From NCBI GenBank assembly GCA_963780825.1, contig CAWADL010000020.1, positions 1-64,000 of the forward strand: a stretch of 64,000 nt of DNA. The letters are read 5' to 3'. Shown here piece after piece: positions 1 to 8,982 of the stretch. This DNA is from Roseiarcus sp963780825. GTDB taxonomy: Bacteria; Pseudomonadota; Alphaproteobacteria; Rhizobiales; Beijerinckiaceae. How positions within the stretch are numbered: the first letter of the stretch is position 1; each line of letters starts with the position of its first letter. The translations under genes were made by a program, and so were the position numbers. Below the pieces are notes generated by a model that was given only the letters and a program-made list of their open reading frames with translations, did no database searches and had not been told where the DNA came from.

Positions 1-14
1 GCGATACCCAAGCG

Positions 15-996
15 CTATCTGATCGAAGCCAGCATGAACGGACCGGCCTGCCATGACATCGCAGCGTCGCGCTTGGCGACCAATCGGCTGAGGTTGCTCA
101 TGTTGCTGCGTATGTGGCCGAGAAACTTGCGATTGACCGGGTCACGCTCCGAAGACTGGCGATAGGCGACGCCGAGCATACGCTCGGGCTGGGGAATGCT
201 GAGCGGCAGAGCGCTGATGTTGAGTTCCCCAGGCAACGAATGAATGACCGACAGCGGCATGATCGCCAACGCCTGGCTGTTGGCGAGATAGTTGACGACC
301 GAATGCAACGATCCGCCGGAGTAACGGATCGCCAGTTCGCCGACGCCAAGCGTCATCAGGATGTTCGTCAGATCGAGCATCAACGGCGAGCCGGGCAGCG
401 GCGCGACCCACGAACAGCGCATCAGATCGTCACGGGTCAATCGCGGCTTCGCCAGCAACGGGTGGTTCGATGAACAACCTACGACGTTGCGCGCGGGAAT
501 CAGCGGTTCGAATATGAGCTCTGCGACTGATGTCATGCGTCCCCAGCGGCGTGACCGCGAGATCGATGTCTTCGCCCAGCAGGCGACGCATCGAGCTCGT
601 TAAAGTGGCCATAGGATTGGTCGATCTGGATGTCCGGCTCCTGCATCTGGAACGAAGCGATGAAGCCGGAGACGACGGCGTCCATGAAGAACGGCACGCC
701 GGCGATCCGCATCGCGCCCTGCGCGCCGCGGCGGAAACCCGAAATCGTCTCCGCGGCTTTGCGCGCAGGCGGCGCGCATGGCGCGGCCGTGGATCGCGAG
801 CTGCCGGCCGATCGCGGTCGGTTGCAGGGGCTTGCGGCCGGCCACGAACAGCGGCTCGCCGACGCGCTTCTCCAGCAGCGCCAGCGTGCGCGAAAGCGCG
901 GGCTGCGACGGCGCCGAGCAACGCCGCGCCTTCGGTGACGCCGCCGGCGTCGACCACGGCCGCAAGCTGCGCGAGATGCCGTTCGTCGAGTTTCAT
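15..996 (-). CDS. LysR-family transcriptional regulator, broken by about four frameshifts
   Basis: Pieces of one LysR regulator lie in order in three minus-strand frames. The ATG at 996 opens the winged-helix domain (MKLDERHLAQLAAVVDAGG), which continues in another frame with SQPALSRTLALLEKRVGEPL, the usual LysR recognition-helix region. The effector-binding domain follows in two further pieces and ends at 15. Shifts fall near 910, 760, 597 and 533. The restored length of about 327 codons suits the family (about 300). It is divergent from the aromatic-degradation operon starting at 1108, so it probably controls that operon in response to an aromatic ligand (inference). With four breaks it cannot be translated as given. 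Either the gene is decayed or the sequence carries indel errors; equally broken but conserved neighbours favour errors. Confidence 0.75.
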
Positions 997-1107
997 AGCC
1001 TTTCGGTATAATTATCTTGCGTCTTTTTATCAACGCGGCGCACAGTTCGCGCTATCGTCAGCGGCAAGCTGCGGCGAAACGCTGAAGCGGCAACGGGAGG
1101 ATAGCGG
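997..1107. promoter_or_regulatory. Divergent promoter region between LysR gene and catabolic operon
   Basis: This 111-bp gap separates the divergent LysR gene and the ring-cleaving dioxygenase gene. It contains an AT-rich stretch (TATAATTATC at 1007-1016) in an otherwise GC-rich sequence, as expected of a core promoter, and a strong ribosome binding site, GGGAGGA, just before the ATG at 1108. LysR regulators usually bind such shared gaps at T-N11-A sites. I could not fix one confidently here. Confidence 0.4.
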
Positions 1108-2072
1108 ATGAGCCTGATCAACGGATGGCATCACCTCACCATGAGCACCGACGGCGCTCAGGAGGATTTCGATTTCTTCACCAAAGACCTCGGTCTGCAT
1201 TCGGTCAAGCGTACGGTGCTGTTCGACGGCGTGCTGCCGGTCTACCACCTCTACTACGGCGGCAAGAACGGCGACGCCTCGACGATCTTCACCACCTTCC
1301 CCTTCCGCAAGCCCGGCGTGTTCGGCCGGCGCGGCACGAACCAGACGAAAATCATCCAAGCCTCGATCCCCGTCGGGGCCGCCGATTTCTGGGTCAACCG
1401 GCTCAACGGGCGCGGCGTCGAGGCGCGGAAGTTCAACCGCTTCGGCGCCGACGCGCGTGGGCTTCGAGCATCCCTGCGGCATCCCCTTCGAACTCGTCGA
1501 GAACCCCGGCGATCCGCGGGAGCCGATCGTCAATGAGAAGCAGGGCGATCGGCAAGGATCACGGGATCAAAGGCATCTACGGCGCCGCGATCGCCGTCTC
1601 CGACCGCACCTCGATGGACGATTTTCTCACCCTCGCCATTCCGATGAAGAAGCTCGCCGACAATCACGAGGGTTTGGCCTTCGCGGTGCCGGAGCGCAAC
1701 GGCATGACCTCGGTGGTGGAGGTGCTGCACGAGCCCAATCGGCCGCAGGGAACCTGGACGCTGGCCGGCGGGACGATCCATCATATCGCGCTCAATACCG
1801 GCGACGAGGCCAACCAACTGAAGCTGCGCGCGCATATCGAGGGGCTCGGCTTCACCGACATCTCCGAGCAGAAGGACCGCAACTATTTCAAGTCCTGCTA
1901 CGTGCGAACGCCCGGCGGGGCGATGTTCGAGATCGCCTGGACCGTGCCGGAGGGGTGGGCCAAGGACGAACCGCCGGGCATGACCGGGCGCACGCTGGTA
2001 TTCCCGCCGTGGTTCGAGGATCGCAGGGCCGAAATGGTCGCCGGCCTGGAAAGCGCGAATTTCGAGGTTTGA
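1108..2072 (+). CDS. Glyoxalase/VOC-fold ring-cleaving dioxygenase, two frameshifts
   Basis: The protein resembles the two-module vicinal-oxygen-chelate dioxygenases annotated as ring-cleaving dioxygenases (about 310-320 residues). The N-terminal module starts GWHHLTMSTDGAQEDFDFF, with the metal-site histidines at residues 8-9. The C-terminal module has GTIHHIALNT and ends with FEIAWTVPEGW, supplying the second His and the Glu expected of the iron site. The frame changes near 1457 and again near 1545-1555, so the gene is split into three pieces. GGGAGGATAGCGG precedes the ATG, a strong ribosome binding site. It is the first gene of the operon that continues with an ABC importer, a phenol hydroxylase and an intradiol dioxygenase. 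A role in opening or processing an aromatic ring is likely. The substrate cannot be read from the sequence. Confidence 0.8.
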
Positions 2073-2158
2073 AGCGCGGATTTTGATCGACTTCGGCGCG
2101 CCCGCAGGGCTCAGTGGCCTGAGGGCGGCGCCAACAACAACGACTAGGGAGGAAAATC

Positions 2159-3428
2159 ATGGGCAAACATCAGATCAGCCGCAGAACATTTGTGAAGTCC
2201 GCGGGCGCATCGCTCGCCGCGCCGGCGATGCTGTCGTCGCGCGCGCGCGCCGCCGGCGACGTCTTCAAGATCGGCCTGGTGGCGCCTTTCACCGGCCCGC
2301 TCGCGGCCTTCGGCGAGGCGCAGGACTGGATCCTGGCTGGCGTGAAGGACGCCATCGCCAAGACCGCCAACAACGGCAAGCCGGTCAAGATCGAGCTGAT
2401 CATCAAGGATTCTCAGTCCAATCCCAATCGCGCGTCGGAGGTGGCGGGCGAACTGATCAACAAGGATCAAGTCAACCTGCTCTTGGCCAAGGATACGCCC
2501 GACACGACCAATCCAGTGTCCGATCAGGCGGAGTTGGCCGGCGTGCCCTGCATCAGCACCAACTGTCCGTGGCAGCCCTGGTTCTTCGGCCGCAAGGGCG
2601 ACCCGGCCAAAGGGTTTGATTGGACCTACCACTTCTTCTGGGGTCTCGAAGACATCATCGGCAGCTATGTCGGCATCTGGGATCAATCCGGCGTGCAAAA
2701 AGTGGTCGGCGGTCTGTTCCCCAACGACGCCGACGGCAACGCCTGGGGCGACCCGAAGCTCGGCCTGCCCGGACCGCTCGCCGCCGCGCGGCTACAAGCT
2801 GATTGATCCCGGCCGCTATCAGCCGCTCAACAACGACTTCTCCGCGCAAATTGCTGCCTTCAAGAAGGCGGGCGTGGAAATCGTCACCGGCGTGATGATC
2901 CCGCCGGACTTCGCGACCTTCTGGTCGCAGGCGGCGCAGCAAGGCTTCAAGCCGAAGGTCGTCACCGTCGGCAAGGCGCTGCTGTTTCCGACCACGCTGG
3001 ATTCGTTCGGCGACCGCGGCGATGGGCTGACGACGGAAGTGTGGTGGGCGCCGACCTATCCCTACAAGTCGAGCCTCACTGGCGTCTCCGCGGGCGAACT
3101 GTGCTCCAGCTACGAGAAAGCCTCCGGCAAGACATGGACCGCCACGCTCGGCTTCTCGCACGCGATCCTCGAAGTCGCGATCGACGTCGTCCAGCGCGCC
3201 AAGGATCTCGGCGATCCGAAGTCGATCCTTGACGCCATCGCCGCGACCGATCTGCAGACGATTGTCGGCCCGATCAAATGGACAGGCAAGCCGGTCAAGA
3301 ACGTCTGCAAGACGCCGCTCGCCGGCGGCCAGTGGACGAAGAAGAACGGCAAGTTCGATCTCGTCATCGTCGCCAACCCGCTTTCGCCGCAAATTCCGGT
3401 CGGCGGCAAGTTGAAGCTGCTTGGCTGA
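2159..3428 (+). CDS. ABC transporter substrate-binding protein (LivJ/Leu-Ile-Val-binding type), one frameshift
   Basis: A periplasmic type I binding protein of the branched-chain amino acid/aromatic acid family. The N-terminus carries a twin-arginine-like leader (SRRTFVKSAGASLAAPAM) with an alanine-rich cleavage region near residue 36, so export by Tat is likely. The mature start DVFKIGLVAPFTGPLAAFGEA is typical of the family. The reading frame changes near 2795: the first piece ends at GLPGPLAAA and the second continues with RGYKLIDPGRYQPLNNDF to the stop at 3428. The total of about 422 residues matches the family. AGGGAGGAAAATC precedes the start. It forms a complete importer with the two ATPase and two permease genes downstream. 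Given the catabolic neighbours the ligand is probably an aromatic acid or phenol (inference). Confidence 0.85.
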
Positions 3429-3450
3429 GCCCGCGGACCAAACAAGCAAA

Positions 3451-3557
3451 TGTCATCCCCGCGAAAGCGGGGATCCAGGGCTACACGACGCGCCGTTGGG
3501 CACGGTGGGGACACGACGTGCCGTGGCCCCTGGATCCCCGCTTTCGCGGGGATGACA
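3451..3557. repeat. Palindromic intergenic repeat, family A copy 1
   Basis: The left arm begins TGTCATCCCCGCGAAAG and the right arm ends with its exact reverse complement. Each arm also contains a smaller hairpin, CCCCGCGAAAGCGGGG. A second copy with the same arms and a different centre is at 5899-6005. It lies between the binding-protein and first ATPase genes of one operon. This is a REP/BIME-like element of the kind seen in many alphaproteobacterial genomes. Confidence 0.85.
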
Positions 3558-3592
3558 ATCTCCAAACAACCCGTGACACTAGCGCTTCAACC

Positions 3593-4312
3593 ATGGCTCT
3601 GCTCTCGCTCGACACGCTGTCCAAGGCTTACGGCGCGCTGGTGGTCACCGACGCGGTGAGCCTCGACGTGCCGGAAGGCGAGATTCTCGGCGTGCTCGGC
3701 CCCAACGGCGCCGGCAAGACGACATTGTTCAACTTGATCACCGGAACGGTGCGGCCGGACCTCGGGCGCGTGACATTCGACGGCCTCGACGTCACCCGCC
3801 TGCCGGCGGCGGAGCGCTGCCGGCTCGGCATCTCGCGGTCGTTCCAGGTTCCGAACCCGTTCGGCGGCATGACCGTGTTCGAGAACGCGCTGGTTGGCGC
3901 GACGTTCGGCCGCGCGCCGAAAGACAGCGAAGCGCGCGCGCTGCGAGCGCTCGAAATCACCGGCATGAAGGCGAAGGCCAACGCGCTCGCGGGCGGCCTG
4001 ACCCTGCTCGATCGCAAGCGGCTCGAAATGGCGCGCGCGCTCGCCGCCCATCCCCGCCTGCTGCTGCTCGACGAAATCGCCGGCGGCCTGACCGACAGCG
4101 AATGCGTCTCGCTGCTCGCCGCCATTCGCGACGTCCACGCCGAGGGCGTCACGATCGTCTGGATCGAGCATGTCGTCCATGCGCTGCTGTCGGTCGCGCG
4201 CCGATTGGTCGTGCTCAACTTCGGCAAGCTGATCGCCGAAGGGCCGCCGGACGAAGTGATGGGCAGCCGCGAGGTGCGCAGCGTCTATCTCGGCGAGGCG
4301 GCGCATGGGTGA
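3593..4312 (+). CDS. ABC transporter ATP-binding protein, LivG family
   Basis: A 239-residue ATPase of the branched-chain-amino-acid-type (HAAT) importers. The Walker A is GPNGAGKTT (about residues 36-44), Walker B is LLLLDEIAGGL, and the H-loop is WIEHVVHAL. In place of a classical LSGGQ it has LLDRKRLEMARAL, as is usual for LivG proteins. The ATG at 3593 starts MALLSLDTLSKAYG, where homologues start. The longer open frame upstream only reads through repeat family A. It overlaps the next ATPase gene by 8 bp, so translation is probably coupled. It energises uptake with its partner ATPase and the two permeases. Confidence 0.9.
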   Translation: MALLSLDTLSKAYGALVVTDAVSLDVPEGEILGVLGPNGAGKTTLFNLITGTVRPDLGRVTFDGLDVTRLPAAERCRLGISRSFQVPNPFGGMTVFENALVGATFGRAPKDSEARALRALEITGMKAKANALAGGLTLLDRKRLEMARALAAHPRLLLLDEIAGGLTDSECVSLLAAIRDVHAEGVTIVWIEHVVHALLSVARRLVVLNFGKLIAEGPPDEVMGSREVRSVYLGEAAHG

Positions 4313-5009
4313 ACCGCTGCTGCGCGTGGAGGGCTTGCGCGCGAGCTACGGCGACGCGCGCGCGCTGCACGGGGTTTCGCTCGAACTGGAAAAGGGCGAG
4401 ACGCTCGCGCTGATCGGCGCCAACGGCGCCGGCAAGAGCACGCTGTTGAAATCGATCTGCGGCCTCGTCGGTCAGATCGAGGGCCGCATTCTGTTCAAAG
4501 GCGAGGACATCGCTCGCCGGCCCGCGAGCCGCATCGTGCGGCTCGGAATAGCGCTGGTTCCCGAGGGACGGCGGTTGTTTCCTTCGCTGTCGGTCGAGGA
4601 GAATCTGGTGCTCGGCGGCAAGGCGAGGCGCCCAGGTCCATGGAGCCTCGATAGCGTCTACGCCCTGTTCCCCGTGCTGAAGGAGCGGCGCCGCCAACCG
4701 GCGCCCGCGATGTCCGGCGGCCAGCAGCAGATGTGCGCGATCGGGCGCGCGTTGATGTCCAATCCCGACCTGCTGCTGCTCGACGAATTGAGCCTGGGGC
4801 TCTCGCCCGCCATCATCAAGGACATCTACGAGTTGCTGCCGCGCATCGCCAGCGGCGGCGTCGGCGCGATCCTGGTCGAACAGGATGTCACGCGTGCGCT
4901 GGCCACGGCGGGCCGGTTTGTTTGTTTGCAGGAGGGCCATGTCTCGCTCCAAGGCGAACCCGCCGCGCATTCGCGCGACGACATCACGCGCGCCTATTTC
5001 GGAACCTGA
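4305..5009 (+). CDS. ABC transporter ATP-binding protein, LivF family
   Basis: A 234-residue second ATPase of the same importer. The Walker A is GANGAGKST (about residues 39-47), the signature is MSGGQQQMCAIGRAL, and Walker B is LLLLDELSLGLSP. The D-loop and H-loop region reads VEQDVTRAL, with Asp where many ATPases have His; this is common in LivF proteins. It starts inside the end of the preceding ATPase gene (8-bp overlap) and ends 3 bp before the first permease gene, so the four genes form a tight operon. LivF and LivG normally act as a heterodimer. Confidence 0.9.
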   Translation: MGEPLLRVEGLRASYGDARALHGVSLELEKGETLALIGANGAGKSTLLKSICGLVGQIEGRILFKGEDIARRPASRIVRLGIALVPEGRRLFPSLSVEENLVLGGKARRPGPWSLDSVYALFPVLKERRRQPAPAMSGGQQQMCAIGRALMSNPDLLLLDELSLGLSPAIIKDIYELLPRIASGGVGAILVEQDVTRALATAGRFVCLQEGHVSLQGEPAAHSRDDITRAYFGT

Positions 5010-5012
5010 GGC

Positions 5013-5876
5013 ATGACCTGGATCAACGCGATCGTTCAAGGCGTGCTGGTAGGCGGCCTCTATGCGATGTTCGCCGCCGGGCTTTCGCTGATCTTCGGCG
5101 TGATGCGGCTCGTCAACATCGGCCACGGCGATCTCATCGTCGCCGCGTCTTATCTGGCCTGGACCGTCGTCCACGCGACCGGCCTGCATCCGCTCGCGAG
5201 CCTCATCATCGTCGCGCCCATCGCCGCGGGCTTCGGCTACGTGCTGCAACTTGGCGTCCTCAATCATACGCTCGGCAAGGGCATTCTGCCGCCGCTGCTG
5301 GTCACCTTCGGCCTCTCCGTCATTCTGCAGAACGGCCTGCAACAGATCTTCACCGCCGACACGCGCAAGCTTGATGCGGGCGCGCTGGAGACCGGCAGTT
5401 TCGCCCTGCTGCCCGGCGTCGATATCGGCTATCTGCCGCTGTTGATGTTTGCGAGCGCCGTCGTCGTCATCGGGGCGCTGCAGTTTCTGTTCTACTCGAC
5501 GGGTCTGGGCCGCGAGTTCCGCGCCGTCAGCGATGATCGCGAGGTCGCTGAGTTGATGGGCGTCGACGAGCGTCGCGTCTACGCCGCGGCGATGGCGCTG
5601 TCGCTGGCGGTAGTCGCGGTGGCCGGCGTCTTCCTGGCGATCCGCTCCAACTTCGATCCCTTCATGGGGCCGGGTCGGCTGATCTTCGGCTTCGAGGCGG
5701 TCATCATTGGCGGCCTCGGCAATCTCTGGGGTACGCTCGCCGGCGGCGTGATCCTCGGCGTCGCGCAAGGGGTGGGCGCCGAGATCAATCCCGGCTGGCA
5801 GGTGCTCGCCGGCCACATCGCGTTTCTCCTCGTGCTCGCGGTGCGGCCGCGCGGCCTATTCCCGAGGATTTCCTAG
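5013..5876 (+). CDS. ABC transporter permease, LivH family
   Basis: A 287-residue, very hydrophobic inner-membrane protein with about eight predicted helices. The opening MTWINAIVQGVLVGGLYAMFAAGLSL followed by FGVMRLVNIGHGDL is the characteristic LivH start. The motif GFEAVIIGGLGNLWGTLAGG near the C-terminus matches the EAA-like coupling loop that contacts the ATPase. It follows the LivF-type gene by 3 bp. It forms half of the membrane channel of the putative aromatic-compound importer; the other half is the LivM-type gene downstream, beyond a repeat of family A. Confidence 0.9.
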   Translation: MTWINAIVQGVLVGGLYAMFAAGLSLIFGVMRLVNIGHGDLIVAASYLAWTVVHATGLHPLASLIIVAPIAAGFGYVLQLGVLNHTLGKGILPPLLVTFGLSVILQNGLQQIFTADTRKLDAGALETGSFALLPGVDIGYLPLLMFASAVVVIGALQFLFYSTGLGREFRAVSDDREVAELMGVDERRVYAAAMALSLAVVAVAGVFLAIRSNFDPFMGPGRLIFGFEAVIIGGLGNLWGTLAGGVILGVAQGVGAEINPGWQVLAGHIAFLLVLAVRPRGLFPRIS

Positions 5877-5898
5877 CGATGCGGCGCGTTCGGTTTGT

Positions 5899-6005
5899 TG
5901 TCATCCCCGCGAAAGCGGGGATCCAGGGGCCACCGCACGTCGTGTCGCCACGGGGTCCAACCGCACGTCGTGCAGCCCTGGATCCCCGCTTTCGCGGGGA
6001 TGACA
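5899..6005. repeat. Palindromic intergenic repeat, family A copy 2
   Basis: It has the same inverted arms as 3451-3557 (TGTCATCCCCGCGAAAG and its complement) around a different centre of about 50 bp. The total length is also 107 bp. It separates the two permease genes of one operon, so transcription must pass through a long hairpin here. Confidence 0.85.
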
Positions 6006-6024
6006 GTGACGCGAGGCGCCTCGT

Positions 6025-7026
6025 ATGAGCGCGCTGGTCTCGCGCGCCACGCGCGCTTCCTATGTCGCCGGCCTCGCAGCGCTCGGCCTCGCCGCCGTTC
6101 TCGTCTCGGCGCCCTGGTGGACCAGCATCGCGACCGAGCGGTTGATTGGCGAGTTCATGATCTACCTGGCGCTCGCCACGCTGTGGAACCTGCTCGCCGG
6201 CTATGCCGGCCTCGTCTCGGTTGGACAGCAGGCCTATGTCGGCTTCGGCGCCTATGTGCTGATCTCGCTGGCCTCGCTCGCGGGTTGGAGTCCGCTCTGG
6301 GCCGTGCCGGTGGCAGGCCTCGGCGCGGCGGCGATCGCAGCGCCGGTCGCGCGCCTCGTGTTCCGCCTGCAGGGCGCGTATTTCGCCATCGGCACCTGGG
6401 TCATTGCGGAAGTGTTTCGCCTGGTCTGCGCCCAGATCGCCGTTCTCGGCGGCGGCTCCGGCACCAGCCTCACGCCCGCCGCAATGAAGTTGGTTGCCGC
6501 GACCCGCCCCGCGCGCGAGGCCGCAATCTACTGGCTTGCGCTCGGCCTCGGCCTCGGCGCGGTCGCGGTCGCCTATGCGCTGCTGCGCTCGCGCGTCGGC
6601 CTCGCCTTGACGGCGATCCGCGACAGCGAGATCGCCTCCGACAGCCTCGGCATTCGCATCGATCGCATCAAATTCGCAGTCTATGTGCTGGTCGCGGGGC
6701 TCACCGGCATGGTTGGCGCGCTGGTTGAATTGCAGAAGGTGCGGATGTCGCCCGACGCCGCCTTCAGCGTCAACGACTGGACCGCCTTCGTCATCTTCAT
6801 CGTCGTGATCGGCGGCATCGGCACGATCGAGGGGCCTATCCTCGGCGCGCTGATCTATTTCGCCTTGCGCGAATATCTGGCCGAACTCGGAAGCCTTTAT
6901 CTGATGATCCTCGGCGCGCTGGCGATCCTGGTCATGCTCACGGCCCCGCAGGGGCTTTGGGGTTTTGTCCAACGCCGCTTCGGCCTGTCGCTTTTCCCGA
7001 CGGGCTACCGCGTGAGGGGGCTATGA
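6025..7026 (+). CDS. ABC transporter permease, LivM family
   Basis: A 333-residue polytopic inner-membrane protein. After the first helix it has LATLWNLLAGYAGLVSVGQQ, a LivM hallmark, and FRLQGAYFAIGTWVIAEVFR. The coupling loop is seen at VVIGGIGTIEGPILGALIYF. The N-terminus MSALVSRATRASY is short and basic, as expected for a cytoplasmic start. It completes the five-component importer begun at 2159. It lies 19 bp after repeat family A copy 2 and is followed by repeat family B copy 1. Confidence 0.9.
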   Translation: MSALVSRATRASYVAGLAALGLAAVLVSAPWWTSIATERLIGEFMIYLALATLWNLLAGYAGLVSVGQQAYVGFGAYVLISLASLAGWSPLWAVPVAGLGAAAIAAPVARLVFRLQGAYFAIGTWVIAEVFRLVCAQIAVLGGGSGTSLTPAAMKLVAATRPAREAAIYWLALGLGLGAVAVAYALLRSRVGLALTAIRDSEIASDSLGIRIDRIKFAVYVLVAGLTGMVGALVELQKVRMSPDAAFSVNDWTAFVIFIVVIGGIGTIEGPILGALIYFALREYLAELGSLYLMILGALAILVMLTAPQGLWGFVQRRFGLSLFPTGYRVRGL

Positions 7027-7040
7027 AGCGAAACTCCCTC

Positions 7041-7186
7041 CGTCATTGCGAGCGAAGCGAAGCAATCCATGCTGGCGCCCGACACTACCGTTTCGGGTAC
7101 GGCCACGCAGGTCGCGCCGGTCCGTGCCGGCCCCGAACCGCGGCATCGCGGAGAGGCTGGATTGCTTCGCTTCGCTCGCAATGACG
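7041..7186. repeat. Palindromic intergenic repeat, family B copy 1
   Basis: The arms CGTCATTGCGAGCGAAGCG... and the exact complement, 29 bp each, flank a unique centre. Further copies are at 51468-51555 and 62930-63077. It lies between the LivM-type permease and the phenol hydroxylase genes. It could act as a hairpin that trims or stabilises mRNA, or as a mobile REP-like unit. No transposase is present. Confidence 0.85.
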
Positions 7187-7225
7187 GAAAGCGTATTGCG
7201 GCGTGATCTAATATAGGAGGAAACG

Positions 7226-8980
7226 ATGGCCGACATCACGACTGAGGTTATGATTATCGGGACCGGCCCGGCCGGGTCGGCGGCGGCGGCGTTGCTGGCG
7301 AGCTACGGCGTCGAGACGTTCGTCATCAACCGCTATCGCTGGCTCGCCAACACGCCGCGCGCGCATATCACCAATCAACGCGCCATGGAGGTACTGCGCG
7401 ATCTCGGCAGGCAAGTCGAGGAGGAAGCCTATCTGTTCGCTACCGACCAGGATCTGATGGGCGAGAACGTGTTCTGCGTCAGCCTCGCCGGCGAGGAGCT
7501 CGGCCGCATGAAAAGCTGGGGCAAGCATCCGCTGTCACGCGCCGAACACGCTTTGTCCTCCCCCTGCTTGATGAACGATCTGCCGCAGACCTTCATGGAG
7601 CCGCTGCTCTACAAGACCGCCTGCTCGCGAGGCGCTCAAGGGCGCATGTCGACGGAATATCTGTCGCATACTCAGGACGAAGACGGCGTCACCGTCGTCT
7701 GCCGCGACCGCCTGTCTGGCAAGACCTTAGAGGTGCGCTGCAAATATCTGATCGGCTGCGATGGCGGCAATTCGCTGGTAGCCGAGCATATCGAGACGCC
7801 CTTCGAGGGGCGGATGGGCCTGGGTGGTTCGATCAACATCCTGTTCCGCGCCGACCTCTCGCGCTACGTCGCGCATCGCCCGTCCGTGCTCTATTGGGTC
7901 ATGCAGCCGGGCGCCGACGTCGGCGGCATCGGCATGGGCGTCGTGCGGATGGTGCGGCCTTGGAACGAATGGCTGATCATCTGGGGCTACGACATCAATC
8001 AGCCGGCGCCGGTCATCGACAAGGAGCACGCAACCCACGTCGCGCGTCAGTTGGTCGGCGATCCCGAGCTGGAGATCGAGCTGCTCTCCGCCAGCACCTG
8101 GACCGTCAACAATCTGTACGCCACCCAGATGCAGAAGGGGCGCGTGTTCATCGCCGGCGACGCCGCGCATCGCCATCCGCCGTCGAACGGTCTCGGCTCC
8201 AATACGTCGATCCAGGATTCGTTCAACCTCGCCTGGAAGCTCGCGCTTGTGGTCAAGGGCAAGGCCTCGCCGAAGCTGCTGGAGACCTATTCGGCGGAGC
8301 GCGCGCCGATCGCCAAGCAGATCGTCACTCGCGCCAATCAATCGATCGCCGAATTCGGGCCGATCTTCGAGGCGCTCGGCATGGACGGCGGCGTCGATCA
8401 CGACAAGATCCAGCGCAACATGGACGCGCGCTGCGACGCGACCGAAGCCGCCGAAAAGCAGCGTGACGCGCTGCGCAAGGCGATCGCCTTCAAGAAATAC
8501 GAATTCGACTGCCACGGCGTCGAGATGAACCAGCGCTACCGCTCCGACGCCGTGGTCGGCGACGGAACGCCGGAGCCCGCTTTCGAAAAAGACCCGGAGA
8601 TGCACTACGCGCCAACCAGCTGGCCCGGCGCGCGGCTGCCGCATGTGTTTGTGTTTGACCGCCACGGCGCCCAGCACTCGACGCTCGATCTGACCGGCCA
8701 CGGCAAATTCACTGTGCTGACCGGGGTCGGCGGCGAGGCCTGGGTCGAGGCCGCCAAGAAGCTCGGCGGCGAACTCGGGCTCGACATCGTCACGCATGTG
8801 ATCGGCCCGCGGCGCGATTTCGAGGATCACGTTGGCGATTGGGCGCGTGCGCGGGAGATCGGCGATTCCGGCTGCTTGCTCGTGCGTCCCGACCATCATG
8901 TCGGCTGGCGCGCGGCGAGGGCCAGCGCTGACGCCTATCACGATCTTTCGAAAGCCCTCAACCAAATTCTGGGACGCTGA
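7226..8980 (+). CDS. FAD-dependent phenol hydroxylase, TfdB/PheA-like
   Basis: A class A flavoprotein monooxygenase of 584 residues, the size of 2,4-dichlorophenol 6-monooxygenase and related phenol hydroxylases. FAD binding is shown by GTGPAG (residues 12-17), the DG motif in LIGCDGGNS near residue 178, and the GD motif in VFIAGDAAHRHPPSNGLGSN near residue 310. The long C-terminal thioredoxin-like part (LPHVFVFDRHGAQHSTLDL) is also typical. The ribosome binding site TAGGAGGAAACG directly precedes the ATG. It probably adds a hydroxyl group to a phenolic substrate using NAD(P)H and O2, giving a catechol or hydroxyquinol for the intradiol dioxygenase that starts 2 bp downstream. Confidence 0.88.
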   Translation: MADITTEVMIIGTGPAGSAAAALLASYGVETFVINRYRWLANTPRAHITNQRAMEVLRDLGRQVEEEAYLFATDQDLMGENVFCVSLAGEELGRMKSWGKHPLSRAEHALSSPCLMNDLPQTFMEPLLYKTACSRGAQGRMSTEYLSHTQDEDGVTVVCRDRLSGKTLEVRCKYLIGCDGGNSLVAEHIETPFEGRMGLGGSINILFRADLSRYVAHRPSVLYWVMQPGADVGGIGMGVVRMVRPWNEWLIIWGYDINQPAPVIDKEHATHVARQLVGDPELEIELLSASTWTVNNLYATQMQKGRVFIAGDAAHRHPPSNGLGSNTSIQDSFNLAWKLALVVKGKASPKLLETYSAERAPIAKQIVTRANQSIAEFGPIFEALGMDGGVDHDKIQRNMDARCDATEAAEKQRDALRKAIAFKKYEFDCHGVEMNQRYRSDAVVGDGTPEPAFEKDPEMHYAPTSWPGARLPHVFVFDRHGAQHSTLDLTGHGKFTVLTGVGGEAWVEAAKKLGGELGLDIVTHVIGPRRDFEDHVGDWARAREIGDSGCLLVRPDHHVGWRAARASADAYHDLSKALNQILGR

Positions 8981-8982
8981 TC

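Noticed and set aside
3450..3560. Possible CRISPR or IS terminal repeats
   Set aside because: Only one inverted pair per site with no regular spacers and no transposase; fits palindromic intergenic repeats.
4215..5816. 533-residue minus-strand open frame opposite the ABC genes
   Set aside because: Composition is His/Arg/Asp/Ala-rich without any domain, and it is antisense to clear LivF and LivH genes; typical GC-rich shadow.
5785..6972. 395-residue minus-strand frame opposite the LivM gene
   Set aside because: It includes translated repeat-family A sequence and lacks domain features; shadow of the permease gene.
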